A DNA stretch of 64,000 nt from CAYYJM01 sp964471755. Lineage in GTDB: Bacteria > Planctomycetota > Planctomycetia > Gemmatales > Gemmataceae. Position numbers and translations under genes: made by a program. Positions 1-7,750 of the stretch are shown here, piece after piece. The DNA lies in assembly GCA_964471755.1 (NCBI GenBank), contig CAYYJM010000002.1, positions 5,236-69,235 of the forward strand, read 5' to 3'. Positions within the stretch are counted from its first letter, which is position 1; every line of letters starts with the position of its first letter. Below the pieces are notes generated by a model that was not told where the DNA came from, made no database searches, and was given only the letters and a program-made list of their open reading frames with translations.

Positions 1-528
1 GATCCGGCGCTTTACGGCGAGGAACGGCACACGTTCAGTGATCGGCCCGACCCGGATCGGGACTGGACGGAGTTGACGCTGCTCCGCTGGGCTCTGGAAG
101 ATGGTCTGCCGGTCTTCGGCGTCTGCCGCGGCATCCAGGCCATGAACGTCGCCGCCGGTGGCTCCCTCTATCAGCACGTTCCCGAACAGTACGACCACGG
201 CATCAAGCACAACTGCTTCCCGCCGGAGCCGCCCTTCACGCGCGACTACCTCGCCCACGAGGTCGTCGCCGAGCCTTCGACGCTTCTGGGCCGACTCATG
301 GGACCGGGGCACGTCCGCGTCAACAGCATGCACCACCAGGGGATCAAGAAACTCGCTCCGGACTTTCGCGCCAGTGCCCGCGCTCCCGATGGTCTGATCG
401 AGGGCATCGAACGAACGGACGGTCGCTTCATGGTCGGCGTCCAGTGGCACCCCGAGGAACTGGTGCAGCACGCCCCGATGCGGCATCTGTTCGATGAGTT
501 CGTGGAGCGAGCCGGCCGACACCGCTGA
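1..528 (+). CDS. Class-I glutamine amidotransferase-like / peptidase C26 hydrolase (5' partial)
   Basis: The reading frame is open from the first base, so the N-terminus lies outside the window; 175 residues are visible. The class-I amidotransferase triad is present: nucleophile Cys in GVCRGIQAMN, and His/Glu in VQWHPEEL near the C-terminus. The spacing and the D-P-A-L-Y-G-E start resemble the C26 family (gamma-glutamyl-GABA hydrolase PuuD type), which cleaves gamma-glutamyl amides. It is the first visible gene of a collinear group containing three amidoligase-type proteins (1815, 2837, 4194). A gamma-glutamyl amide hydrolase that releases or trims a product of those ligases is therefore plausible, but this is inference. 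A stand-alone glutaminase role cannot be excluded. Confidence 0.85.
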   Translation, partial: DPALYGEERHTFSDRPDPDRDWTELTLLRWALEDGLPVFGVCRGIQAMNVAAGGSLYQHVPEQYDHGIKHNCFPPEPPFTRDYLAHEVVAEPSTLLGRLMGPGHVRVNSMHHQGIKKLAPDFRASARAPDGLIEGIERTDGRFMVGVQWHPEELVQHAPMRHLFDEFVERAGRHR

Positions 529-566
529 CATACCACTGTCCCTACCTCCTTTGTCCGTGAGAACCG

Positions 567-1286
567 ATGCGGCGCGTCTTTCATCGCTGGTACAGTTCCA
601 ATCTCCGCCGGGACATGGACCTGCTGGCCTTCGGCCATGCTGGCGCCCGGGTGCTGATATTTCCCACCTCCTGTGGTCGCTTCTTCGACTGGGAAGACCG
701 CGGCATGATCGCCCACCTGGCCGGACCGATCGAGGCCGGGCAGATCATGGTCTTCTGTGTCGATTCGGTCGATCGCGAGAGCTGGTACGCCTCCCATCGC
801 CAGCCGTGGGAGCGAGCCGCTCGACAGGAGGAGTACGACCGCTACCTGATCCAGGAGGTGGTGCCGCTCGTGGAACGGCACGATCCGACGCCGTTCCTGA
901 TCACGGTCGGCGGCAGCTTCGGCGGCTACCACGCCCTGAACTTCGGCCTGCGACATCCCGACCACGTCCATCGCATCCTGAGCATGAGCGGGCTGTGCGA
1001 CATCCGTCGCTTCGTCGGCAGTTACTACGATCCGACGGTCTACTTCAACAACCCGGTCGATTTCATCGCCAACGAACAGGACCCGAATCGGCTGTCGGCT
1101 CTACGACAGTTGGATATCATACTCGCGGTGGGGCGAGACGATGGTCTGCGGGAGTCGAACGAACGGCTCTCGGCCCTTCTCTGGAAGAAGGACATCGGCA
1201 ACGCTCTGCGAATCTGGGACGGTTTCGCCCATGACTGGCCGGTCTGGCAGCAGATGCTCGACTGTTATCTGTCCGGACACGACTGA
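567..1286 (+). CDS. Alpha/beta-hydrolase, putative esterase family
   Basis: 239 residues, no signal peptide, probably cytoplasmic. The nucleophile elbow VGGSFGGYHA near residue 114 fits G-x-S-x-G, an acid lies in VGRDDGL and a His in FAHDWPVW, in the order Ser-Asp-His. This matches the putative-esterase group of alpha/beta hydrolases. The substrate is unknown; the family includes acyl-esterases and peptidase-like enzymes. It starts 38 bp after the C26 gene on the same strand and lies upstream of the ATP-grasp and GCS2 genes, so it probably belongs to the same pathway. The ATG at 567 was chosen because the conserved region begins almost at once. Confidence 0.8.
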   Translation: MRRVFHRWYSSNLRRDMDLLAFGHAGARVLIFPTSCGRFFDWEDRGMIAHLAGPIEAGQIMVFCVDSVDRESWYASHRQPWERAARQEEYDRYLIQEVVPLVERHDPTPFLITVGGSFGGYHALNFGLRHPDHVHRILSMSGLCDIRRFVGSYYDPTVYFNNPVDFIANEQDPNRLSALRQLDIILAVGRDDGLRESNERLSALLWKKDIGNALRIWDGFAHDWPVWQQMLDCYLSGHD

Positions 1287-1297
1287 GCCGACAGCCA

Positions 1298-1376
1298 GGC
1301 GAGCGTGGGGCGTCAGCCCCATGACGGTCGGCACGCTCCGAAGAAATGCTCATGGGGCTGACGCCCCACGCTCGCC
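1298..1376. repeat. Perfect 27-bp inverted repeat, family A (GGCGAGCGTGGGGCG...)
   Basis: Arms 1298-1324 and 1350-1376 are exact reverse complements with a 25-bp spacer. Each arm also holds its own short palindrome (GGGGC-GTCA-GCCCC), so two folds are possible: one long stem or two small hairpins. The end of the right arm is partly duplicated as CCCACGCTCGCCACAGAA at 1366-1383 and 1384-1401. The same sequence recurs at 2741-2820. It lies between collinear genes, 36 bp upstream of the ATG at 1413. Confidence 0.95.
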
Positions 1377-1412
1377 ACAGAACCCACGCTCGCCACAGAA
1401 CAGAGGCCCGCC

Positions 1413-1778
1413 ATGCGCAACTGGGGAGAAGACAACTTCGCCAACGACGGAGCCCGGGCCTACCTGGAACTGCTCGCCGCCAAGCTCGTCGCCACTGTCA
1501 ACGAGATCCTCGCCGATCCGGAGCGGCTCGCCCTGGACGAGGACGGCGAGGGCATGTACATGCCCTCGGTCGAACTGCTCGCCCTGCTCTGCGAACGCTA
1601 TGATGTCGCTCCGCCACGGGCCGATACCGTCGATCGATGGGCCGAGCGCTACCTGGCGCAATACGATGAGACCATCGATCGGTTTCGGGTCGGCCCTGAG
1701 TTCAAGGCGGCCCGGCGGCGGAAGATCGAGCAAACTTTCCGCTGGCTGCACCAGCTGGCGAGCAACTACTGGGAATGA
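1413..1778 (+). CDS. Small DUF4259-like protein
   Basis: 121 residues. The N-terminus (M-R-N-W-G-E-D-N-F-A-N-D) resembles the start of DUF4259 proteins, which open with a G-x-W-G-x-x-x-F-x-N-D motif. The rest is predicted helical and acidic, with no catalytic motif I recognise. RBS-like AGAGG precedes the ATG. It is collinear with the amidoligase genes and 36 bp upstream of the ATP-grasp gene. Its function is unknown; a partner or immunity-like accessory role would be guesswork. The assignment rests on recalled family motifs only. Confidence 0.65.
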   Translation: MRNWGEDNFANDGARAYLELLAAKLVATVNEILADPERLALDEDGEGMYMPSVELLALLCERYDVAPPRADTVDRWAERYLAQYDETIDRFRVGPEFKAARRRKIEQTFRWLHQLASNYWE

Positions 1779-1814
1779 CGGCCCGACCGGGCCGTTTTCG
1801 CGGAGTCCGGCGAC

Positions 1815-2732
1815 ATGCGGAAAATCGGCCTGATCGTGGGGCGGGAATGGTCCTTTCCACCGGCCTTTCTCGATGCCGTCGCCCGGCGGAATGCCGGCGT
1901 CGTGGCGGAGTACGTCCGACTCGGCGGCACCCGCATGAACGAGCCCTGCCCGTACACCCTGCTGGTCGATCGCATCTCGCATGAGGTGCCCTACTACCGC
2001 AGCTATCTCAAGAACGCCGTGTTGCAGGGGGTCCACGTCGTTAACAATCCGTTCATGTGGACGGCCGACGACAAGTTCCTCGAAGCGTCCCTGGCCGATC
2101 GACTCGGCGTCGCTCATCCGAAGACGGTCGTTCTGCCCAACCGCGAGTACGTGCCCGGCATCGTCCACAATGAGAGCCTGCGCAACCTGGTTTATCCGCT
2201 CGACTGGGGCAGCATCGTCGATCACGTCGGTCTGCCATGCGTCCTCAAGGACGCCCACGGTGGCGGCTGGCGGAACGTCTCGGTCTGCCACTCGCTCGAC
2301 GAGCTTCTGTTCCACTACAACCAGTCCGGCCTGCTGACGATGGTGGTCCAGGAATTCATCCAGTGGGAGAGCTACGTCCGCTGCCTGGCCCTGGGCGAGC
2401 AGGAGGTGCTGGTCATGCGTTACGATCCGGGTCAGCGACGTTACCTGGCCGATGCCGGGCCGCTGGAACCGCGTCTGGAACAGCGCATCGTCGAGGACTG
2501 CCTGAAGCTCTGCCGGGCGCTCAACTACGAGATGAACACCCTGGAATGGGCCGTCCGCGATGGCATCCCGTACGCGATCGACTTCCTGAACCCGGCCCCG
2601 GATCTGGATGTCAACTCGCTGACACCGACCTACTTCAACTGGGCCGTCGAACACATGGCCGACCTGGCCATCCGGCTGGCGCTCAATCCACGACCGCAGA
2701 TCCAGGAACTGCGCTGGAGCAAGTTGTTCTGA
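1815..2732 (+). CDS. RimK-like ATP-grasp ligase
   Basis: 305 residues. The layout fits ATP-grasp enzymes of the RimK/D-Ala-D-Ala ligase type: an N-terminal pre-ATP-grasp region with VNNPFMWTADDKF (the usual N-N-P-x-x-x-x-x-x-D-K), the nucleotide-binding Lys in LPCVLKDAHGGGWRNV with its flexible glycine-rich loop, a strand with the hinge VVQEFI, and the metal-binding end YAIDFLNPAPDLD (the D-x-N motif). Such enzymes form an acyl phosphate and then an amide or peptide bond. Substrates cannot be read from sequence. Together with the circularly permuted ATP-grasp (2837) and GCS2 (4194) genes it suggests stepwise peptide assembly. GGAG lies 9 bp before the ATG at 1815. Confidence 0.85.
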   Translation: MRKIGLIVGREWSFPPAFLDAVARRNAGVVAEYVRLGGTRMNEPCPYTLLVDRISHEVPYYRSYLKNAVLQGVHVVNNPFMWTADDKFLEASLADRLGVAHPKTVVLPNREYVPGIVHNESLRNLVYPLDWGSIVDHVGLPCVLKDAHGGGWRNVSVCHSLDELLFHYNQSGLLTMVVQEFIQWESYVRCLALGEQEVLVMRYDPGQRRYLADAGPLEPRLEQRIVEDCLKLCRALNYEMNTLEWAVRDGIPYAIDFLNPAPDLDVNSLTPTYFNWAVEHMADLAIRLALNPRPQIQELRWSKLF

Positions 2733-2740
2733 TTTTCTTC

Positions 2741-2820
2741 GGCGAGCGTGGGGCGTCAGCCCCATGAGTCTTCGTCTTCACCGCGTATAAGACTCATGGG
2801 GCTGACGCCCCACGCTCGCC
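2741..2820. repeat. Perfect 30-bp inverted repeat, family A
   Basis: Arms 2741-2770 and 2791-2820 are exact reverse complements separated by 20 bp; the first 27 bases match the copy at 1298-1376. Each arm contains an internal GGGGC-GTCA-GCCCC palindrome. It ends 16 bp before the ATG of the next gene, so the RBS (GGGAGG, about 2825-2830) sits directly behind the right arm. Confidence 0.95.
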
Positions 2821-2836
2821 CCGAAGGGAGGCGTCC

Positions 2837-4183
2837 ATGCTCGCCGATGCGATCCACTGCTACCGGGAGCTGCTGACCGACGCCGTCGCCCGGGACTCGC
2901 AGGCGATGCTGGAGACGGTACAACCGCGTCGCCAGCTCTGCTTCGGCACCACCCCGCTCTGTTCGACGCTTCGGCCTCGCTTCCTCACTCCAGAGCAGTA
3001 TCGCTTGCTTCTGGAGCGTGTGCCGGTACTGATGCGGGTGATGCTCCGAATCCACGAGGCCGGCCTGGTCGATGCCGACTTCCGCCGGCAGTTCCACCTC
3101 ACGGCCGAGGAGGAAATCCTCCTCCACATCGATCCACGCTTCGACTCGCCGATGCCGACGGGCCGACTCGATGCGTTCGTCGTTCCCGATCGCGACTTCC
3201 TGTTCACCGAGTTCAACGCCGAGACGCCGGCCGCCCCGTGCTACACCGACGGCCTGGCCGATCTGTTTCTCTCTCTGCCGATCACCGGAGCGTTCCTCGA
3301 CCACTATCGCCTGATTCCGCTACCGGCCCGACACGGCGTCCTGCATGGCCTGATGACAGCGTTCCATCAGTGGGCCGGTCGGCGTGCGACGCCACGCATC
3401 GCCATCCTGGACTGGAAGGAAGTGCCGACGTTCAGCGAGTTCGTCCTCTTCCGTGACTACTTTCAGTCCCTCGGCCTGGAGTGCGTCATCGGCGATCCGC
3501 GTGAGGTCGAGTACCGGAACGGCCAGCTCCGGCTCGGCGACTTTCACATCACGCTCATCTACAAACGGGTCCTGATCAGCGAACTGATCCAGAACGGCGG
3601 CCTGGATCATCCGATCGTTCGCGCCGTTCGTGATGGGGCGGTCTGCATGGCCAATCCGTTTCGCTGCAAACCGCTCTACAAGAAGGCGAGCCTCGCCATC
3701 CTGACCGACGAGCGCAACGCTCACCGGTTCGCCACTGACGAGAAGGCCGTCATCGATCGGCACGTTCCCTGGACGCGCGTCGTCGAGGAACGCAAAACGC
3801 TCTGGCAGGGCCAGCCGATCGACCTGCTTCCCTGGGTGCGCGACAACAAGGATCGCCTGGTCCTCAAGCCGAACGACGACTACGGCGGCAAGGGCATCGT
3901 CCTGGGCTGGCTCGTCGATCAGACCCGCTGGGACGAGGCGGTGCGAACCGCCCTGACGACGCCCTACGTTGCCCAGGAGCGAATCGACCTGCCGGAGGAG
4001 CCGTACCCGAGCCTGGTCGATGGTCGGGTGTGCTGGACGCCACGGAAATACGACACCGCCCCGTTCGTCGTCCTGGGTCGCTTCGTCGAGGGCTGCCTGA
4101 CGCGGATCTCGACCGACCCGCTTCTGAACGTGTCTGCCGGCGGCGGCTCGACGGTGCCGACATTCGTGATCGAAAAACGCTGA
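2837..4183 (+). CDS. Circularly permuted ATP-grasp-type protein (glutathionylspermidine synthase-like fold)
   Basis: 448 residues. The segment LFTEFNAETPAAP (about residues 118-130) resembles the E-x-N-A-D/E-T-P metal-binding element that comes first in circularly permuted ATP-grasp proteins. The nucleotide-binding part, VLKPNDDYGGKGIVLGW (about 343-359), follows much later, which is the permuted order. Related enzymes form amide bonds with ATP, for example glutathionylspermidine synthase. An S-A-G-G-G-S-T-V-P element lies at the C-terminus. It is 10 bp upstream of the GCS2 gene and very likely co-transcribed. Substrate unknown. A strong RBS (GGGAGG) supports the ATG. Confidence 0.8.
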   Translation: MLADAIHCYRELLTDAVARDSQAMLETVQPRRQLCFGTTPLCSTLRPRFLTPEQYRLLLERVPVLMRVMLRIHEAGLVDADFRRQFHLTAEEEILLHIDPRFDSPMPTGRLDAFVVPDRDFLFTEFNAETPAAPCYTDGLADLFLSLPITGAFLDHYRLIPLPARHGVLHGLMTAFHQWAGRRATPRIAILDWKEVPTFSEFVLFRDYFQSLGLECVIGDPREVEYRNGQLRLGDFHITLIYKRVLISELIQNGGLDHPIVRAVRDGAVCMANPFRCKPLYKKASLAILTDERNAHRFATDEKAVIDRHVPWTRVVEERKTLWQGQPIDLLPWVRDNKDRLVLKPNDDYGGKGIVLGWLVDQTRWDEAVRTALTTPYVAQERIDLPEEPYPSLVDGRVCWTPRKYDTAPFVVLGRFVEGCLTRISTDPLLNVSAGGGSTVPTFVIEKR

Positions 4184-4193
4184 GGAGCCCGTC

Positions 4194-5312
4194 ATGAAGC
4201 CGCCATCGCTGACCCTGGGGATCGAGGAAGAGTACCAGATCATCGACCCGCAGACGCGTGAACTGCGCTCGTACATCACGCAGATTCTCCAGGACGACAA
4301 GCTCATCCTGCGCGAGCAGGTCAAGGCGGAGCTGCACCAGTCGATGGTCGAGGTCGGCACGGCCATCTGCCAGACGCCGGCGGAGGCTCGCGACGAACTG
4401 ATCCTGCTCCGACGCGAGATCATGGGCCTCGCCGGCCGCAACGGCCTGAAGATCGCTGCCGCCGGGACGCATCCGTTCTCGTCGTGGACGACGCAGGAAA
4501 TCACGCCCCTGGAACGCTACCTCGGCGTCCGCCAGGACATGGCCGACCTGGCCCAGGAACTACTCATCTTCGGCACCCACGTCCACATCGGCATCGAGGA
4601 CCGCGAGTTCATGATCGATGCCATGAACGTGTCACGCTACTTCCTGCCGCACATCCTCTGCCTCTGCTCCAGCTCGCCCTTCTGGATGGGCCGAAACACG
4701 GGGCTGAAGTCGTACCGCAGCATCATCTTCCGTCACTTCCCGCGCTCGGGGGTGCCGCCGGTCTTCGACTCGTGGGGCGACCTCGTTCACCTGGTCGATA
4801 CCCTGGTCGCGACGCGGTGCATTCCCGATGGCACCAAGCTCTGGTGGGACGTCCGACCCAACTGGCGCTATCCGACCCTGGAGTTCCGTGTCTGCGATGT
4901 CTGCACCCGTGTCGATGAGGCCGTCTGCATGGCGGCCCTGTTTCAGGCGCTCATCCTCAAGCTGTGGAAGCTCCGCCGGGACAACCTGACCTTCCGCATC
5001 TACCCGACGGCAATGATCGACGAGAACAAGTGGCGGGCGGTGCGTTACGGTCTCGATGGCAAGCTCCTCGATCTGGGCAAGCAGGCGGAGGTGCCGGCCC
5101 GTGAGCTGGCCCGCGAGTTCATCGAGTGGTTCCTGGCCGACGTGATCGACGAACTCGGCAGCCGACCGCAGATCGAGTATGCGTATCGCATCCTGAGCGA
5201 GGGTTCCAGTGCCGATCGCCAGCTCGCCGTCTTCCAGCGGACCAACGACCTGAAGGCGGTCGTCGATCACCTGATCGCCGAGACGGAGGAAGGCGTCGTT
5301 CCGGCCGAGTAG
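4194..5312 (+). CDS. Carboxylate-amine ligase, YbdK / GCS2 family
   Basis: 372 residues, the usual length of the E. coli YbdK type. Visible motifs: LGIEEEYQII at the start (metal-binding acidic cluster), GTHVHIG near residue 126, and WWDVRPNWRYPTLEFRVCD near 222-240, all typical of glutamate-cysteine ligase type 2 proteins. Members form gamma-glutamyl or other amides with ATP; YbdK itself has weak gamma-glutamylcysteine ligase activity. It is the last gene of the island, with GAGGAG before the ATG, and is followed by a promoter for the next gene. The actual acyl donor and amine acceptor are unknown. Confidence 0.9.
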   Translation: MKPPSLTLGIEEEYQIIDPQTRELRSYITQILQDDKLILREQVKAELHQSMVEVGTAICQTPAEARDELILLRREIMGLAGRNGLKIAAAGTHPFSSWTTQEITPLERYLGVRQDMADLAQELLIFGTHVHIGIEDREFMIDAMNVSRYFLPHILCLCSSSPFWMGRNTGLKSYRSIIFRHFPRSGVPPVFDSWGDLVHLVDTLVATRCIPDGTKLWWDVRPNWRYPTLEFRVCDVCTRVDEAVCMAALFQALILKLWKLRRDNLTFRIYPTAMIDENKWRAVRYGLDGKLLDLGKQAEVPARELAREFIEWFLADVIDELGSRPQIEYAYRILSEGSSADRQLAVFQRTNDLKAVVDHLIAETEEGVVPAE

Positions 5313-5372
5313 GGACCGGTATCGAGGTTGCGTCCATTTCGATTGTTGTCTGACAGTCGTTGGGCTGGCGCG

Positions 5373-5401
5373 TTGACGGAGGCTGGCTCGCGGGGTACGA
5401 T
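5373..5401 (+). promoter_or_regulatory. Sigma70-like promoter upstream of the ThuA gene
   Basis: TTGACG (5373-5378), a 17-bp spacer and TACGAT (5396-5401) lie 36 bp before the ATG at 5437. The fit to -35/-10 consensus is good, and it separates the upstream island from the ThuA gene. Prediction from pattern only. Confidence 0.5.
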
Positions 5402-5436
5402 GCTCCGCGTTATCCAGTCCCACCCGAGAGGCACCC

Positions 5437-6381
5437 ATGCTCCGACTTTCCCTCCTGACCATCTTCCTTCTCGGCCTCGGCAGCAGTCTGCCGGCCGCGG
5501 AGAAGAAGGAACGCGACATCTTCGACTACGCGGCTCAGAAGGCCGCGACCGGCGTGAAGCGAATCGTCTTCGTCGCCGACACGGCCCCGCACGGTCCGCG
5601 TGGCAACCACGAATTCCTCGCCGCTGCCATCTACCTTGCGAAGACGCTCAACGCCACCTATCCGAACGTCTACGCCGTCGTCCACACCAAGCCGAAATGG
5701 CCGACCAACCTCGACCATGCTGACGTGATCGTCGTCCTGCTCAATCATGGCGGCTCGGCGTGCAATCCGACCGTCGAGAAGGCGATCGAACGCGGTGCCG
5801 GCTTCATGGCCATCCACTATGGCGTCGAGGTCAACAAGGGCAAGCAGGGCGACCTCTTCAAGAAGGCGATGGGCGGCTACTTCGAGGCGTTCTGGTCGGT
5901 CAATCCGTGGTGGACGCCGGAGTTCAAGACGATCCCCCAGCACGAGACGACACGCGGCGTCAAGCCGTTCACCATCAACGATGAGTGGTACTACCACATG
6001 CGTTTCGTCGATGACATGAAGGGCGTCACGCCGATCCTGGCCGCCGTCGCGCCGACGAAGACGCTCCAGGCGGAGAGCAAGCCGGCCAGCTCGCACGGTG
6101 GCAACCCGGCCGTCTGGGAGGCGGTCAAGGCCGGCAAGCCGCAGGTCATGGCGTGGGCGTACGAACGGCCGGACAAGGGCCGTGGCTTCGGCTTCACCGG
6201 CCTGCACAAGCACACCAACCTCGGCGACGACAACATGCGCACCCTGCTCCTGAACGCGGCCGCCTGGGTGAGCAAGCTCGAAGTGCCGAAGGACGGCGTC
6301 CCGTCGAAGCCGCTCGGCCGGGCCGAGTTGGAGGCCCTCATCGACGAGGGCAAGCTCGCCGTCATGAAGCGCGGCATCTGA
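5437..6381 (+). CDS. Exported ThuA-domain protein
   Basis: 314 residues. A signal peptide is visible (M-L-R-L followed by a hydrophobic stretch, then S-S-L-P-A-A-E), so the protein is probably periplasmic. The ThuA fold is a class-I amidotransferase-like domain: KRIVFVADTAPHGPRGNHEF opens it, a sheet with ADVIVVLLNHGG follows, then GAGFMAIHYGVE, and the late FGFTGLHKHTNLGDDN motif matches the G-x-H-x-H element of the family. ThuA-like proteins are linked to sugar (trehalose/ketosugar) use in other bacteria and are much expanded in planctomycetes. The role here is unknown. It has its own predicted promoter and is followed by a palindrome before the convergent gene at 6479. Confidence 0.85.
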   Translation: MLRLSLLTIFLLGLGSSLPAAEKKERDIFDYAAQKAATGVKRIVFVADTAPHGPRGNHEFLAAAIYLAKTLNATYPNVYAVVHTKPKWPTNLDHADVIVVLLNHGGSACNPTVEKAIERGAGFMAIHYGVEVNKGKQGDLFKKAMGGYFEAFWSVNPWWTPEFKTIPQHETTRGVKPFTINDEWYYHMRFVDDMKGVTPILAAVAPTKTLQAESKPASSHGGNPAVWEAVKAGKPQVMAWAYERPDKGRGFGFTGLHKHTNLGDDNMRTLLLNAAAWVSKLEVPKDGVPSKPLGRAELEALIDEGKLAVMKRGI

Positions 6382-6395
6382 AGCGAAGAGGAACG

Positions 6396-6469
6396 AACCA
6401 CAGAGGCACAGAGGACACAGAGAAGAATAAAACGATTGTCTTCTTTGTGTCCTCTGTGCCTCTGTGGTT
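6396..6469. repeat. 30-bp inverted repeat, family B (CCACAGAGGCACAGAGG)
   Basis: Arms 6396-6425 and 6440-6469 pair at 29 of 30 positions around a 14-bp AT-rich loop. It lies between convergent genes and could act as a bidirectional terminator. The purine-rich arm, made of near-repeats of CAGAGG/CACAGAG, is unlike the GC palindromes elsewhere in the window. Confidence 0.9.
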
Positions 6470-6478
6470 AACGATTCT

Positions 6479-7615
6479 TCACTTCCCGCGACGCGGTGAC
6501 CGGTCGTAGCTCGCCTGCAACTGGCGCATCAGGTCGGGAATCCGGTCCATGATGCGTCGGTGCTGTCGTGGTGCGCGGTTCGCCAGGGCGTAGACGGTCA
6601 GCAGCGGCAGCACAAGCGTCGAGTCCGCGTAGCAGATGACCGAGTCGGGCAGCAGCTCCGGATCGACCTTGCCCCAGGTCATCGCCTCGGCCGGCGTGGC
6701 TCCGGACAGGCCGCCGGTGTCGGGTCGGGCGTCGGTCACCTGCAAGAAGTAGTCGTGGCCGCTCTCCTCCAGGCCGAGGACCTCCTGGATCTGCGGCTCC
6801 GTCTGGAGCATGAAGTTCTTCGGCGAACCGCCGCCGAGGATCAGCACGCTGCTGACGCCGTCGTCCTTCTTCGCGTCCCAGACGACCGCGGCGCTCTGGT
6901 TCACGTCGCGCAGCGGATCGATGGCCAGCTTGCTGCCTTCGAGTTGCAGGGCGGCCAGGTTCATGCCAATCGAGCTGTCGCCCGGCGACGACGTGAAGAT
7001 CGGCACCGCCGCCCGATACGCCGCCGCGAGCAGACTCTTGCCGCGCTGGCCGGTCTGATCCTCACGCTCGGCGAGGTACTTGCCGACGAGGTGGTGGAAC
7101 TCGGCGGTGCCCATCGTCTTCTGGAAGGCTTCGCCGCGGCACAGGGTGCGGTAGAAGCGATCGGTGCCGAGCAGGTTCTCGTAGTCGAAGACGATGTCGT
7201 AGATGCGGATGACCTGGTGCTGACGCAGGGCGTGGTCGTCGAGTCCTGGTCGGGACTGGTGCATCGGCATGTCGAGGGCGAAGTGCGTGTCGTGGTAGAG
7301 GTTCGCCCCGGTGCTGATGATCCAGTCGATGAAGCCGGCCTCGATGAGCGGAATAAGGGCCGACTTGCACAGCCCGGCCGGCGACAGGGCCCCGGAGAGT
7401 GACAGGCCGACGACACTGTTGTCGGCGAGCATCTTGGTCGTGTAGAGCTTGCACGCCTCGCGGAGCCGGCCGGCGTTGTAGGACAGGAACGCCTCGTCGA
7501 TGAGCTGGCTGACCGAGGTATCGGCCGACAGAGCGGGCGGATCGATGCGTTTCTGGCTGATCTTCGGGAGCAGATGCTCCGCCTTTTTCGGGCAGTTCTC
7601 GTCGTGGTGGTTCAT
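6479..7615 (-). CDS. Deoxyhypusine synthase-family enzyme (homospermidine synthase-like)
   Basis: 378 residues from the ATG at 7615, which has GGAGAGGG just upstream; the frame is open further but that stretch looks non-coding. Family features: GLSLSGALSPAG near the N-terminus, ISTGANLYHD (NAD site), a SSVLILGGGSPKNF loop, and TPAEAMTWGKV, where the Lys corresponds to the lysine that carries the aminobutyl intermediate. Deoxyhypusine synthase transfers the butylamine part of spermidine to eIF5A lysine. Bacteria lack eIF5A, and bacterial homologues are thought mainly to make homospermidine or other polyamines. The gene is convergent with the ThuA gene. Confidence 0.88.
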   Translation of the reverse strand: MNHHDENCPKKAEHLLPKISQKRIDPPALSADTSVSQLIDEAFLSYNAGRLREACKLYTTKMLADNSVVGLSLSGALSPAGLCKSALIPLIEAGFIDWIISTGANLYHDTHFALDMPMHQSRPGLDDHALRQHQVIRIYDIVFDYENLLGTDRFYRTLCRGEAFQKTMGTAEFHHLVGKYLAEREDQTGQRGKSLLAAAYRAAVPIFTSSPGDSSIGMNLAALQLEGSKLAIDPLRDVNQSAAVVWDAKKDDGVSSVLILGGGSPKNFMLQTEPQIQEVLGLEESGHDYFLQVTDARPDTGGLSGATPAEAMTWGKVDPELLPDSVICYADSTLVLPLLTVYALANRAPRQHRRIMDRIPDLMRQLQASYDRSPRRGK

Positions 7616-7750
7616 GGCCCCTCTCCTGCTCGTCTGGCCGGTGTCGCGTTCGCATTCTAGCGACTCCAGCCCCGATCGGCACAGAATGGGCCATCCTGTC
7701 CAGCTCGGGGCCGATCTCAATGGACGACTGGTCCCGAGCAGGACAGACAC

